Positions 35,549 to 46,917 of a stretch of DNA of 64,000 nucleotides are shown in pieces. The position numbers and the translations under genes were made by a program. The notes under the pieces are model-generated. The model was not told the DNA's origin and did not search any database. It saw only the letters and a program-made list of their open reading frames with translations. Source of the DNA: Gnetum montanum (taxonomy: Eukaryota; Streptophyta; Gnetopsida; Gnetales; Gnetaceae); NCBI GenBank assembly GCA_015680685.1, contig MNCI01008413.1, forward strand, positions 156,896 through 220,895, given 5' to 3'. Numbering within the stretch: position 1 is the first letter of the stretch; each line of letters opens with the position of its first letter.

Positions 35549-36680
35549 TAATTTGCATAATTTGAGTACCATGGTTCAATATGTCCTATAGTAAATAACT
35601 TTCAATTTGAAAATTCATCTTCGAATTAATGGGGTGTTTGAAATTATTTGATAACTTTATTCTAAATAAATTATCAACAACCATTTCTTCATCTTTCTTA
35701 TCCAAAATTTGAATGTCAAATTCTTGTAATAGTAAATACCATCACATAATTTTGGCATTCTAAATACATTTAGTTGTAAGGAATTTTATTGTCGAATGAT
35801 TAGTGTAAACTCTTCTCTTATACCCTACTAGATAATTTTGAAATCTATCTAGTAAAAAGGCTATGATAAATCATTCCTTATTGATAGTCATGTAATTTAT
35901 CTAAGTTGAATCTAATGTGCTTGAGATATAATAGATCTATGTATGTTTTCTATCAATTTTTTAACCTAACACTATACCAATGGCCAGATCATTAGCATCA
36001 CATATTAAATCAAAAGTATAGTTCAAATCTGGAGTGCTAATGATGGAGGTTGTAATTATTTTTAATGTTTGATATGCCTTTTCATAATAATTAGTTCATT
36101 GTAATTAGACATCTTTTATTAGTACAAAAACCTTGAATGAATCACTGATAATAGGCCACATGTTCCAAAAATTATCATATTATTTTCAATACCTGGTTTT
36201 AAAATAGTATGTCCTAAAATAACATCCTTGGTCATTGTAAAGTGACTTTTTCCCAACTTAGCTTAATATTTTTATTAATATATCAATCTAAGATGATAGC
36301 TAATCTTTGTAGTATTTGATTAAATGAATCACCATATATGGAGAAGTTATCCATGAAAATTTCAATGAAATCTTCTAACATATCTATGAATAGAATTATC
36401 ATTTCTCATTGTAATTTTACTAGTATGTTACATAAATCAAAAGGAATTTTATAAAAGATGAATGTTTCAAAGAAGTAACTAAATCTGGTTTTTTTAATGG
36501 CTATTTGATATTACATACTAAATTCATCAAGGAAATGAGAATACTTATGCCCCATTAGTTTTTCTAAAATTTGATCAATGTAAGATAAGGAAAAGTGATC
36601 TTTAAGGGTATATTGATTTAATTTTCAATAGTTCTTATAGGCTCTCCATTTCCCATTTTTTTTGACACTACCATAATAGG
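35549..36680 (-). pseudogene. pol: Reverse transcriptase and RNase H of a Ty3/gypsy (Athila-like) element, decayed
   Basis: Minus strand, from the right: TPIMVVSKKMGNGE at the start of RT, then KDHFSLSYIDQILEKLMGHK, then EDFIEIFMDNFSIYGDSF, where the catalytic F-MDD of relatives reads MDN. RNase H follows with a decayed DA(S)-(Y)AIG motif, the INYMTINKE block, YLVGYKRRVYTNHSTIKFLT and LLLQEFDIQILDKKDEEMV. That LLLQEFD-E-DKKG segment is typical of the Athila lineage. Stops and frameshifts are frequent. The RT start is cut at 36680 by the LTR of another element. Confidence 0.75.
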
Positions 36681-37492
36681 TGTTGAGGGATAAGAAAATT
36701 TCAACACTCAACCATACAAGTTACAAGTGTTCACATGTGATCAAATTGTAATTTGTGGATGGACAATATAAGTTTACTAGTGAGTTAGTAGTAAGTTCAT
36801 GATTTTTGTCTTCTTACTTAGAGTTAGCAAGGTACAGAACATATTGTTTAACTTTTCGTGAGGTATATGATAAGCTGATGTTGTTTTGTCTTAACCATCC
36901 TAAGTGTAAACATAGTGAAAATGAATGTAATTTCTAAGTATAATGAAAATGAAAAGCTATTGTTTATACACTTCCTAGGCTAATGTAACTATTTTTGGAA
37001 TTACTAAGTAACTTTACTCTTAGGAAAATCAAGTAAAGTCACTACTATATTACCAGAGAATTATACTTTACACTCAAAACTAGTCATACTCATTCCACCT
37101 TACTAATGAACATTAGAATAGTAAATGAATTAGCAAATGTAAATAACATAGTAAAAGTAAACAACATCAAAAATTAAATATATTCTATGTGATATGCTAC
37201 AATGATGAAGAACAATCTTAATCTTTATTACTACTCATGAATCATGTCTAGGAATAAATATTCCATACAACTATAACTTACCACACTATAGACATTCATA
37301 ACGAACTCTAACTTCAAGAAAATAAACTATAATAATTATACTAAGAATTAAGCAAAACTTTTTTTTATACATGATAGTGGAATTATATTTATTGGAATGA
37401 CCATGGCCCACTACATCATATCTATTACAATGTATGTTGGCTATGATATCATGGATACTATATTGTAGTCCATTATAATAAGTGTTTCATCA
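36681..37492 (-). repeat. 3' LTR of a second Athila-like copy, inserted in the RT above
   Basis: Plus strand TGTTGAGGGATA at the left and 'gtgtttcatca' at the right. It aligns with the LTR pair at 46034-46917 and 55652-56538: 'ctcaaccatacaa', 'gtgttcacatgtgatc', 'ctttattactactcat', and the end 'tttcatca' followed by 'taccatcatgactaa' against 'tacccccacgactaa'. It is much more diverged than those. The flank atagg (36676-36680) would be one target duplication copy; the other end was not found. Confidence 0.6.
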
Positions 37493-40440
37493 TACCATCA
37501 TGACTAATTGAAAACTCATCCTCAAGTTTTAAAAAAATGAGGATAGATTTTTTTATAAACTTATAAGGTTACATAGACTCAACATCATTATAAATATTTA
37601 CACAACTAACTTGGATATGAATGTCAAATCTTTCTTCAAGTGGTATTATAAAATTATCATGCAATGCATGATTAACACATGAAAAAAATAAAATAAAATA
37701 ATTGATCTTGATTATTCATGTTCTTTGTAAAAATAGTTCCACCATTCTCTTTTTCCCTTTTCCATTGGGTTTCTTAAATTGGTACTTCTTTAGCAATGCT
37801 TTGAGCTTCTCTTCTTCTATTTTAGGAATATGCATCGTCCATGCAAATTTAGCAATGTTTACAAGAGTCAATACTTTCTAGGGACATGGTAGCTATAAAA
37901 AAATTTTATTAGCCTTCACATATGATGCTAAGAATTAGGTTTATTCTACCTCAAAGGATTTGTCAATTTTCTCTAGTTCTTGGTAATCAGTCATTCTTCC
38001 GACAAGATTTTCTGCAACATTATTTTGGTCTTGATATTTAGATTTTACTATTTGTAGTTTAGAATTTGTTATGTGAAGCTTCTTTTATGCATATTTTTTG
38101 TCTGCAAACTCTTTTTTATATATGGCATATATTATAGCCACTTACTACTCTAATTTTGTTCTTAGCCTTCCTACTATCATCATGACTAAGTTAGTATAAT
38201 GGATCTTTGCTAACCCCATGTACTTCGATAGGTCCTTAATCTATAGGTTTTTATTCTTTAACTTTGCTTGATGAATATGGATAAGACATCCAAGATGGAT
38301 CTCCAATTAGGTGTTTTCTCTGCGATAGAACTAATTGTAGCTTTAGACATCTAGATTTCGTTTTCACTAATCATTTTGTACATCCCCATTTGATCTCTAA
38401 AATGATCATTGATCCTTTCGTGCTTATTAACCTCCTTTTTTCACATGCTAATTTCAATGGCTAATGTTTTCTAGATTGCACATACTTCTCTCATTGATAA
38501 GTTTTTGTTCTCATAAATCAATTATGTCATGTCCAAGTTAACTTTGGTGAGCTACTCTCTTAGCTAATGGATACTTTCTTCAAGTATGTTATTTTGTTTC
38601 TCAATGTCTATCAACCTCAAGTTCTTTGAAAAATTCTTTTTATTTTCTTCTTCTAATGTAGCAAGGTTCTTAGCATGGGTATGTGTTCGATCATATGCCA
38701 CTAAAGCATTTCATACTATCAGTTTTTCTCTATATCCATTTTCTTTTGTTTGGTCATCAGTTGATTAACTTGCTCATTTCTAAACTGTGTGAGTTAGTCT
38801 AGTGCTATGCATTGTGTAGGAGCTTGCCTTTCAATTATTAATGTAACTAGTTTGTCCTTTTGTCTCTACACTTCACTTTATGCATGTTGCATCCTTGTTA
38901 CTATCATAACCAAACTATCCTTGATAGATATCAATTTTGAATATACTATAGTAATATCACTATAAATATTTTAAAACATTATGTCACTTTCCTTATTTTT
39001 AGTAGTTTCTTCAAGATGTCTTCATGTTTTATAGGGGTCATTATTTCTTTTCCAAAAGTTCTAGCTGATATTTCTACATTTTTAGCTACATAAATATCTA
39101 CTGGTAGCATAATGAGAACATTAAATGATTTTTGGATATGATCTATTATAATTTTTTTTGCTTTAGCTATACATTAGCATTGCATTACCACTACAATGGC
39201 TTCTTCTCCAATTTCTAACATCATCTAGAATGATGTAGCATTCCTTGAGATTTGGTGTGTCTAGTCATCATCTTCTCCCACTTGCAAAGATACTTGACCA
39301 TTAGTGGATCCTATGGATATAGAAAGTATTTTGGGATTATCTCTTACTCTGTACATGCTTAACACTTTCCTAATACCCAAACCGATTGTTTCTATTATCT
39401 ATTGTAGATGGCTCATGGAAGGTCTATAGTCCTATTGTGGTAGTGAAGCACTCTATCCTACTTATTCTATAACTAGATTTGATCCACTAGATCCTACTTA
39501 TTAGGTGCTTTCAATTGGAATATTTGCCACAAGTGTTGATCCTATTGTAGCCCCAATTCCTACTAGTTTCTTGATTTGATCTTTATTAGGTTAAACTAGT
39601 TTCGAGATTTTTGTGTATGAAGCATTTTAGGCTCTTCAAAGAAGATAAATTTTAACTTATCTACATAATTTTTTGTTAAGATAAGGGAATGGAAAATTGG
39701 GTTTTCCTATCATCCTTTCTTTGAACCCTCTTTGAATTTCCAAAAATAATAGATGGGAAATGTTAGCTTCAAATTTCTCCATCAAGATAGCACTTCATTG
39801 AGAAGCATATGTGGAAATCCTATTCAGTATTTTGGTTGGAAAGATGTTATATGTTTCAATTTTAAAGTATATCTTCTTTGCAGTGAATAATCTACCATAT
39901 TCTTTGTCTACAATTCCATATGTCCTCTTCAACCATAGATTCCTTTCATCTATGTTGGACCTTGTGGATATTAAAACGATGTTGGCCCCAACATTTAGTA
40001 TATTCAATACCTTTGTAATTGCTTCTACCAAGAATTGTACTATTACTACCTCAATCTTCACTATGACATCATCTTTCGTATTCTTCTAGAAATGGTGGGC
40101 TTCTCCTAAATACAGTTAGTCATTGCTTGAAATGGTTGTCCATAGGAAAGAGGCTTGAAGTTGTTCACAAATCTCTATAAGTGTAAACTCCATGAATGGT
40201 CAAAAATTAAGTTCCACTATCATAGTGAACATGATAGAATTTTCTTGAATAGCCTAGTAACACTTATTAAAGAGTGTTAGGCATTATCATTATTCTAGAA
40301 CTAGTCGTGCATCAATTTCTTCCTATGCAAATTTCCCTATTGTAGATGGGTCTAATGGATAGAATATGTGTATGCTTATCGCTCTGTAGGAGGATTTTTT
40401 TTAATTTTTTTTAATTTTTTTTTTTTTTGCAACATACTGA
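37493..40440 (-). pseudogene. 3' accessory ORF region of the second Athila-like copy
   Basis: The minus strand shows the same protein features as 47280-49260 in the complete element. The clearest is the coiled-coil block near 38270-38130, HQAKLKNKNL, KYMGLAKIHYTNLVMMIVGR, aligned with NQAKIHLKELQ, EYMELANLHYANLAMLIAGR. A basic block KKYQFKKPNGKGKKRM lies near 37800-37745. The open stretch 40061-39795 (TYGIVDKEYGRLFTAKKIYF, then KIETYN) corresponds to CYGMYHKEFGALTTVEQVYS, KIVSYH at 49115-49010. The ORF is far downstream of pol in this family. No known domain is recognised; an env-position accessory protein is possible. The 5' part of this copy is not found. Confidence 0.55.
40393..40428 (+). 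repeat. Poly-T low-complexity run
   Basis: Three T runs of 8 or more separated by AA. It could be the reverse complement of a poly-A tail or simple slippage. No target duplication was identified around it. Confidence 0.6.
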
Positions 40441-41336
40441 TGATGAGTACTCTGAACTAGTTTACTCTTATCCCTACATTAAGATGCATCTATGAATCTC
40501 TTGCTATAGGTCCAATCCTATAGAATAAAGGAAATGTTGATTCCATCATTGACTTGTTGTAACTTCAAAATGTTAAAAGGTATGTTTAACATCTCTAGCT
40601 CCAATGGATTCAGACAATGGATGTATGTCCCCATGAGGACTAATTAAGACTAATAATAAATCCATGTGCATGGTAGTTTATATAAAATAAACTAATCTTG
40701 TCTAAGTAAACATGGTAATGATTTCATGTTATACATTTGAGTCAATGCATGCTAGCTTCCTTTTACTTCCCTAGTTGATGAAGTCCTATTTGATATAGTA
40801 GTTATTTCCTCTATATATGGTTTATTTATATATCATTATTATCTTGATATATCTTAACTTTTGGTGATCAATCTCTTCATGTTTATATCACTTAACTTCT
40901 CATCCATCACTAGTACATTATATTTGCCTTTATTTCTTTTTATGACTATGCTCTTTTGAGTTTCAATCTAATGTAATGCTCTCTTATCTAGGGCTAGGTT
41001 GGAGGGTATTGCATGTTCAGGATAAAATTCCAAGTAAATTTTATAGCTATCATCCTATCTATTATATATAACCTCTTAAGTATTTATAAACAACACAGAA
41101 TTCATATCTATGAAAAAATATTTGTTCAAATAGACAAAAATTTGACTTAGAAGCTTTTTAATTATGTGGATAGATTTGATAGTAGGGTTAAGATAGATAA
41201 GAAAAAACATTATGTAGATTTTCATTGAAATAGAATAATAGAGAGTGATATAGTACCAAAAACTAGAAAAATAGGTTACGCAAGGGCATTAAATGGTTGT
41301 CCATAGCAATTAATTTTATTTTTTTTCATTTCCATT
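40441..41336 (-). repeat. LTR-like start on the minus strand, poorly delimited
   Basis: The minus strand from 41012 reads TGCAATACCCTCCAACCTAG, then 'gagagcattacatta'. It resembles the plus-strand block at 45341 (TATAACACCCTCC, then 'gagggcattacgtt'). Both look like a TGTAACACCC-type LTR start. The extent to the left is uncertain, and 41013-41336 shows nothing recognisable. Confidence 0.35.
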
Positions 41337-41883
41337 TTGACATCTGCTTCACTGATGTTTTCAGTTGTTCCTTTTTATCTATCTTTCTTACTCCTTTCCC
41401 TTCTTCATTCTACCGCTACCGAAGGTTTGCGATTAGTCATGGGGGTACAGGGCCCACTTTTTTTTGATTTTCTCCTAGCCCCAAAATTTTTTATTTTCTT
41501 TCTAACCCCTACACTTTCGATATTCATCATTACTACATCTCCCGATCCATATTAGCCATACCACAACCTAGCCAATGGACCTACACTGAAGTAAGGTATT
41601 AATTACTTAATGATTCAATTACCTTTGCTAATATATGATTGTGTTGTGTGTGCAGATGGTAATCATACAACAACGAAATGGATCTGGAGCAAACACATGG
41701 AATGGAGCAGCGCTAAAGCAGCTATGCAAGCAGCAAGATCGATGGCGCGTTTATGGATTGACAATGAAAAGTGCAATCTTGGCGTTGGTAGCAGCAACAC
41801 TTCTTTCTATCTCTGTCTTTCTCTCAATTTGCCAACAAAGGCTTGATGTCATTGTAATAAGGTGTTCACCCTTGTTGTCATGA
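41337..41883 (+). CDS. Possible spliced env-like membrane protein upstream of an Athila-like 3' LTR
   Basis: The first open stretch (41337-41555) encodes 72 residues beginning MTSASLMFSVVPFYLSFLLL, a signal-peptide-like start. A plausible acceptor site, 'ttgtgttgtgtgtgcag' ending at 41655, is followed by an ATG (41656) opening a 75-residue stretch to a TGA at 41881-41883. That stretch reads MVIIQQRNGSGANTWNGAAL and ends with a hydrophobic segment (AILALVAATLLSISVFLSIC), a good membrane anchor. A GT donor could be the 'gaagtaagg' at 41589. The two pieces sit in the position where Athila-type elements carry an env-like gene, just before the polypurine tract at 42011. Codon use is less decayed than in the surroundings. 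No family match is recognised and chance open frames cannot be excluded. Confidence 0.3.
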
Positions 41884-42010
41884 ACACCAGTTTTGTCAAG
41901 TCTTGTAATAATGATCCGTTCACATGTCATCCGATTAGTTCGATTCCCCTCAATAATTCCATACCTTCCCGGTATTATTGTAAGGAACTCGAGGACAAGT
42001 TTTCATTCAG

Positions 42011-42020
42011 TCATGGGGGT
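42011..42020 (+). promoter_or_regulatory. Polypurine tract before the plus-strand LTR
   Basis: Tcatgggggt directly upstream of TGATGAG. The minus-strand copies have the matching tract (reverse complement of 'acccccacga', 46919-46928) at the same distance from the LTR, together with the conserved 'aactcgaggac' 25-30 bases upstream. Confidence 0.65.
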
Positions 42021-42047
42021 ATGATGAGACCCGATTTGCACAAGCCG

Positions 42048-42125
42048 TGATATCGCGTACGCGATATTGTGGCCGCCACGATATCGCATCATCCCCTACG
42101 ATATCATGTACGCGATATCGTGGTC
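42048..42125 (+). repeat. Array of CGATATCG/TACGCGATATCG palindromes
   Basis: Five occurrences of GATATCG or its one-base variants, with 'cgcgtacgcgatat', 'ccgccacgatatcgc', 'cctacgatatcatgtacgcg' and 'atatcgtggtctg', in 78 bases. The array lies 13 to 90 bases upstream of the TATA box, where an LTR enhancer would be. In the other LTRs of this family the same place holds short 'catcaatgaggc' and 'gtcgatg' phrases instead. Confidence 0.7.
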
Positions 42126-42137
42126 TGCTGCCAAATC

Positions 42138-42145
42138 TATAAATA
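42138..42145 (+). promoter_or_regulatory. TATA box of the young LTR
   Basis: TATAAATA followed by 'agaggcggtgctcccc', downstream of the GATATCG array. Confidence 0.65.
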
Positions 42146-42972
42146 AGAGGCGGTGCTCCCCTCATTTCGATATAGAGGCTAAAAGTAGCGAAGCTCTGGT
42201 AGATTGATCACCCCAGAGATAGAATATTTTCCATGTGCCCATAGTAGGAGTCCCCCAAGTGAAAGGTTCTTTATTCAAGCAACTTTGTACCTGAATGCAA
42301 GTTGTGTATGGCAATAAAGACGAGCTTTGTGGATAAACCTTGCAGTACATGGATAGGTTTATTTAATGTTATTTATTGCTTTCCTAGTAGTGCAGCATGA
42401 GTACAACTTGGTTACAAGCATTGACGAATGTGTATGGCTAACCAAGGAATCAGCTACTTATCACAATTATATTCTCTCACCCTTATCTCCTAGAACGTGG
42501 GACAAGTACAACTTGATTACGAGCATCTACGAATGTGTACAGCTAGTCAAGGAATTAGCTGCTCATCACACTTAGGCTAGTTAGATGCCTCAATATGACC
42601 GCTTCAAGCACATGCGTTACGTGTGGTAATCCTAGTAACAATTAGCGTTTGGTAGCCACAGTTGCACAGTTCAGGGTGTGTACGGTAAGTGGGAACGGAT
42701 GCTGACGCTAGTTAATTTAGACTTAGGACATTAGTTAGTTCTCTGAACCCATCACCCCTTAGCATAGGAGATAAACCAGAAAAGACCAAAAAAATCATAT
42801 ACCTCGGACTTAACCATACACCGTGACAACAACAATTAAGTCTGGGAAGACAACGAATGATTAACCCCAAGTGTTCCATGGGGCGTTTAGGCATTTAGTC
42901 TACGGAGTTCGATCGGATCGCACGTGCTACGCTTGTTTCGTATGGTTGAGTGTAGGGGTACCTCGCTACTCA

Positions 42973-43869
42973 TCAAATGCTTTATGAAGAAGGATCAAAT
43001 TTTGATCTAGAAATTGATAATAGATCTACCAAGCATGAGTAAGAGAATGGAAGAGAGAGAAATGCATAATTAATGCCAAGAGAGCCAATGTTGCTAAGTA
43101 ATTATTGAAAAATTTCAAAAATAATTATTAAGTAATCAATTTCTAAAATCAAGTCACATGATATCACAAAAGAATCAACTAATCATCCAATGGATTAAAA
43201 ATCACATAGCAAATATTGAAATAAGCTCACATTCTGAGGATGGATTCCAGGATAACATAAAAGAATAACTAGAATAAACTCCAAATATCTACTAACATGT
43301 CTCATAATCATATTCTTACTTTATTCAAAAATCATAGAATAAAATAAAATATGAGAATATAAAGTTTAAAGTTAAATATTAAATAAAGTGGTAATAATAG
43401 ACCACCATCATCCTTTAAGTCTATCCAAACTTAGGAGTAACAAGATTTAGTAAAGTTAATTACAAAATAAACCTAACTAAAATAAAAGATAAAATCCTAT
43501 AAAAATACCAAAGTAACACATGTAAACAAAGATTCAAAATTTCGAAAATACCAAAGTATCACATAATAACTAATAGGTCTCAAGTTCAAGTCTCAATAGC
43601 ATAAAATAAACAATATTAACATACATTAGCAAGGTATAATACAACATTAGATAAAAAAATATAACATTATTTTCAAGGAACAAACATAATGATAGATAAT
43701 AGAGTAAAGACTCTAAGTTCTAAATAGGAGGGTATTAAAATGATCTTAATCCATTTCATGATGTAAATATTGTAATGAGAAGAACCATGTGGAGGACAAG
43801 TTCTAATAATAAATGTGGTCCCATAACCTCATCATCCAAGAAGACAACAATCAAGTTCAATAGGATGTA
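42973..43869. other. AT-rich stretch without recognisable feature
   Basis: No open frame or repeat boundary seen. Near its end, 43790-43870 reads on into the copia relic, so part of it may be the gag end of that element. Confidence 0.4.
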
Positions 43870-45210
43870 GATTCTTCACCTATCGATGATAAAGGTAAGA
43901 ATGTAAATGATGGTCATAACACTTATTTTGTTACTTCCTACATGACTAAAAAAATTAGTCCATCTACATGGATAATTTGTAGTAGATATAGTAATCATAT
44001 GACTCTTTACAAAGATTTTTTTATCAATTTAAAAAAGATAAGACTTATGTAAATTAAAGTAGGTAATGGGACATATGTTAAAATAAAAGATATTGATAAG
44101 TGTGAAATTATCCTTGATAACGATAATCCCATCCAAGTCCATAATGTATTACATGTTCCTCAATTATCTAATTCTTTCTTTTTAGTTCGTTAAATGTTAA
44201 AGAGAGATGGTAACATTGCCTTTAAGAATGATGAATGCATCATCTCAAATAGTTATGATCAAGTTGCTAAGGTTCCCATGTTGAAAAATAAAATTTATTA
44301 TTTTGAAGTAATGCACTCCACTCATATAAAATCAAGTCAAGAGCCTTCTAAACATGATATGGAAAGATTATAATATTGAAGAATTGGTCATGCCTCCTAC
44401 TCCAGTCTCATCAAGCTCATGAAGAATCAAGTAGTCATAGGAGTTAGATACTAAGAAGCAACTCAAGAGGTTTATGATAAATGTTAAAATAAAAAGCAAA
44501 AGAAACTTCCCCATTAAAACACATGAGAGAACAAAAAAAAAAGCTAAATCTTATTTACATGGATGTTATGGGTCCAATGATCATCATTTTTCATGGAGGA
44601 GATAAATATTTTTTAATGCTTCTTGATGATTTTCTAGGTACTTTTGAACATACATCCTTCATGCCAAAGTTTTAATGTTTGGAGTCTTTAAAAATTTCAA
44701 GATATTGTTGGAGAATAGGTGTGTATTAAAAATAAAATCCATAAGGAATGATAAGGAAGGTAAATTTATAAATTAACAATTTGATAAATTTTATAAAAAA
44801 AACATGGCATATGTAAGTAAACCACATGTGGATATGGATCATAAAGTAATGTAATAGCTAAAAGAAACAATGGTATAATCCAAGAAATGGGTAGATGCCT
44901 ATTGAAGCATGCCTATTTTCCTAATTTCTATTGAAATAAGGTAGTCCACTTGAGCACATACATCCTCAATAGGATCATTACCTTTCCCATTGCTAACAAA
45001 ACTCTATATAAATTGTTATATAAAAAAGGTATTAAATGTCTTTCATCTTAAAATCTTTGATTATGTATGCTCTATAAAAATTCCTAATGATCTTGTAGCG
45101 AAGCTAAATAATAAAAAAATGAAGTATGTATTTCTTAAATATGATCTAAGACAATTGAATACAAGTGCTTTAATCTACTTAAGAAAAAGTAACATGTATT
45201 AAGAAGTATA
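43870..45210 (+). pseudogene. pol: Ty1/copia protease and integrase, decayed
   Basis: Plus-strand translation across several frames gives, in order: the protease region WIICSRYSNHMTLYK (43969 on), where family members have WI-DSGAS-HMT and the catalytic Asp is lost; the LHVPQLSNSFF block before integrase; RIGHASYSSLIKLMKNQVV; a broken DV-GP region near 44560-44640; an ERNNGIIQEMGRCL-like block (44855-44900) matching AERKNRTI-EMARSML; and YILNRI. The open stretch 44990-45202 reads HLKIFDYVCSIKIPNDLVAK, then LNNKKMKYVFLKYD, matching HLRVFG--CY-HIP----KLD-K----IFLGY at the integrase/RT boundary. Reverse transcriptase is absent: the relic stops at about 45210. Confidence 0.7.
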
Positions 45211-46033
45211 ACCTTTGATAAGAAAACCTTAGGATTTGACTCATTCTACATCCATGAAGAAGATGAGAAGAAGAAAGAGCAAGCCTATGATCCAAGGCCA
45301 TGATTGGAGAAGGAAAAATTTTCATCTCAAATCCACTAATTTATAACACCCTCCTTTCTAGTTGTAGATTAGAGGGCATTACGTTGGGTATATACCACCT
45401 AAATAAATGGATGGTCATGGCAAAAGAAAGATTAAAATAAAATCAAACGAATGTAGTGATAAGGAAAATCAAAGGAATAATGATAATAACCATGACCCAA
45501 AGAAAAAGAGCTAATAATAATAGAAGAATAATATGATAATTAATTATAACATCAAAACTAAAAACTATGACTAGACTGAAAATAAAAAAAGCATATAAAT
45601 CTGAAATAAGTGCATATCCTTAAAATATCAAGTAATAAGAATCATATGCTAGCCTAGCCTTAAAAGGATATATGTCCATTAGTAAATAAAAATATGTAGG
45701 ATCTAGATACATAACATGATAAACAAGTAGACTAATACATGTCCAAAAATATTAAAATATGCTATCCAATAAATAGTTAATGATAAAGAGTCTCCTTGCT
45801 CCACCTAGCCTTAGTGATCTCAAAATAAAGGAGGGAGTCAATATACACTAAGTAAGAAACCTTAGTACCTCCTCTAGATGGCCCAAGAGAAAGTTTCTAT
45901 TAGAGATAAGTAGTGTGAAAATTAACTCAAAGTTCCAACATATCATTAAACATCACCAAAATTAGTAATGGGGAAAATATTTTTAATTATTTTGCATTTT
46001 GACATATCATCGTATATTACTTTAATCAATTGA
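45211..46033 (+). repeat. Possible LTR start (TATAACACCC type) and AT-rich flank
   Basis: From 45341 the sequence reads TATAACACCCTCCTTTCTAG, then 'gagggcattacgtt', resembling the minus-strand start at 41012. TATAACACCC would be a decayed TGTAACACCC LTR start. The right end is lost in AT-rich sequence interrupted by the insertion at 46034. The bases ATTGA at 46029-46033 are the left target-site copy of that insertion. Confidence 0.35.
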
Positions 46034-46917
46034 TGAGTGGCGAGGTACCCCTATGCCCAACCATATGAATCAAGAACATTCACGCATGACCTAGTCAAGT
46101 TCCAGAGACTGCAGGCACTTATGTACATAGAATTCTAGCCAACAAAACCTTAGTTAGAATGATCGTTGTCCTCTCAGCCTCACATGTGACATTCTCACAT
46201 GATGGTTAAGTAAGACTGAGGCATATGATTTTAATGTGTTTTCTTCTTATCTTTAAAGTCTAGTTCTTCTAGTGTAGGAAATGAAAGACCATATAATGTT
46301 ACGATTTCTCTACTCTAGCGCTTAACTATCCCTAGCATAAACAACCAATCCCATCCTCCATGCACATCCTGAGCATGTCCTAACCACTACTAGGCTACTA
46401 GAAGTTAGGCATCATTAGGTTTCCAAGTGTTAGATATATGTTCAGGATGGTCATGCTTATGGTTCCCATAAACTATAAAAAGCACTGTAACTATAAAGTG
46501 ATAATCATAATAAAAGCTTCTAAAATTATTAAAATATTAAAACATTTTAACACTTAAGTAGTTTAATCCAAATGCTACAAGGAATGTTCAAAAAGCTCTT
46601 TATTTTCGGTCACGCCAATGGCTTAGGTACATTAGCATTCGAATAAATAGTTGTACACTCTTCAAACTCCTATTACGGGCACTTGGAAAATATTCTAACT
46701 TTCACATAGGCAAATTGTAAGATCTTCGCTACAATTTGAACAAGAGATGCCATAAATGCAATAGGTGCATGCATATTTATAGTAGGAAATGGACTCTACA
46801 TCAATGAGGCCACATCAATGCTTGAAAAGATGCATCGACAGGGTTACATGGACATGGTCACATTAACGAGGCTTTGTCGATGTGCCCTAGTCAACATAGA
46901 AACTGAATGCTTCATCA
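46034..46917 (-). repeat. 3' LTR of the Athila-like element
   Basis: 884 bases, plus-strand ends TGAGTGGCGAGG and 'gcttcatca'. It aligns end to end with 55652-56538. A minus-strand TATA box is at 46774-46781 (plus 'gcatatttatagtagg'). Upstream of it on the minus strand are short 'catcaatgaggc' and 'gcatcgacagg' phrases. Confidence 0.85.
46774..46781 (-). promoter_or_regulatory. TATA box, 3' LTR of the Athila-like element
   Basis: Plus tatttata in 'gtgcatgcatatttatagta', conserved exactly at 56395-56402 in the other LTR. Confidence 0.65.

Larger units (their letters stand above)
42022..42972 (+). repeat. Young plus-strand 3' LTR of the Athila-like family
   Basis: About 950 bases, TGATGAGACC to 'acctcgctactca'. 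The end is the reverse complement of the LTR start at 46034 ('tgagtggcgaggt'), including 'atggttgagtgtaggggtac'. It is rich in CpG compared with its relatives, so it is probably recent. It holds an array of GATATCG-type palindromes (42048-42125) just upstream of a TATA box at 42138-42145. No 5' LTR in this orientation was found, so the element is truncated or the rest is unrecognised. Confidence 0.7.

Noticed and set aside
39811-40089. Plus-strand open frame of 92 residues
   Set aside because: It is the shadow of the minus-strand frame that aligns with the accessory ORF at 49101-48841.
40393-40428. Poly-A tail of a LINE, SINE or processed pseudogene on the minus strand
   Set aside because: No coding remnant, internal promoter boxes or target-site duplication could be found next to the T run.
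41337-41883. Intact host gene with an intron
   Set aside because: The frames are short and unrecognised, and they lie next to the polypurine tract of an LTR, so an element-borne origin is more likely. Kept only as a low-confidence env-like candidate.
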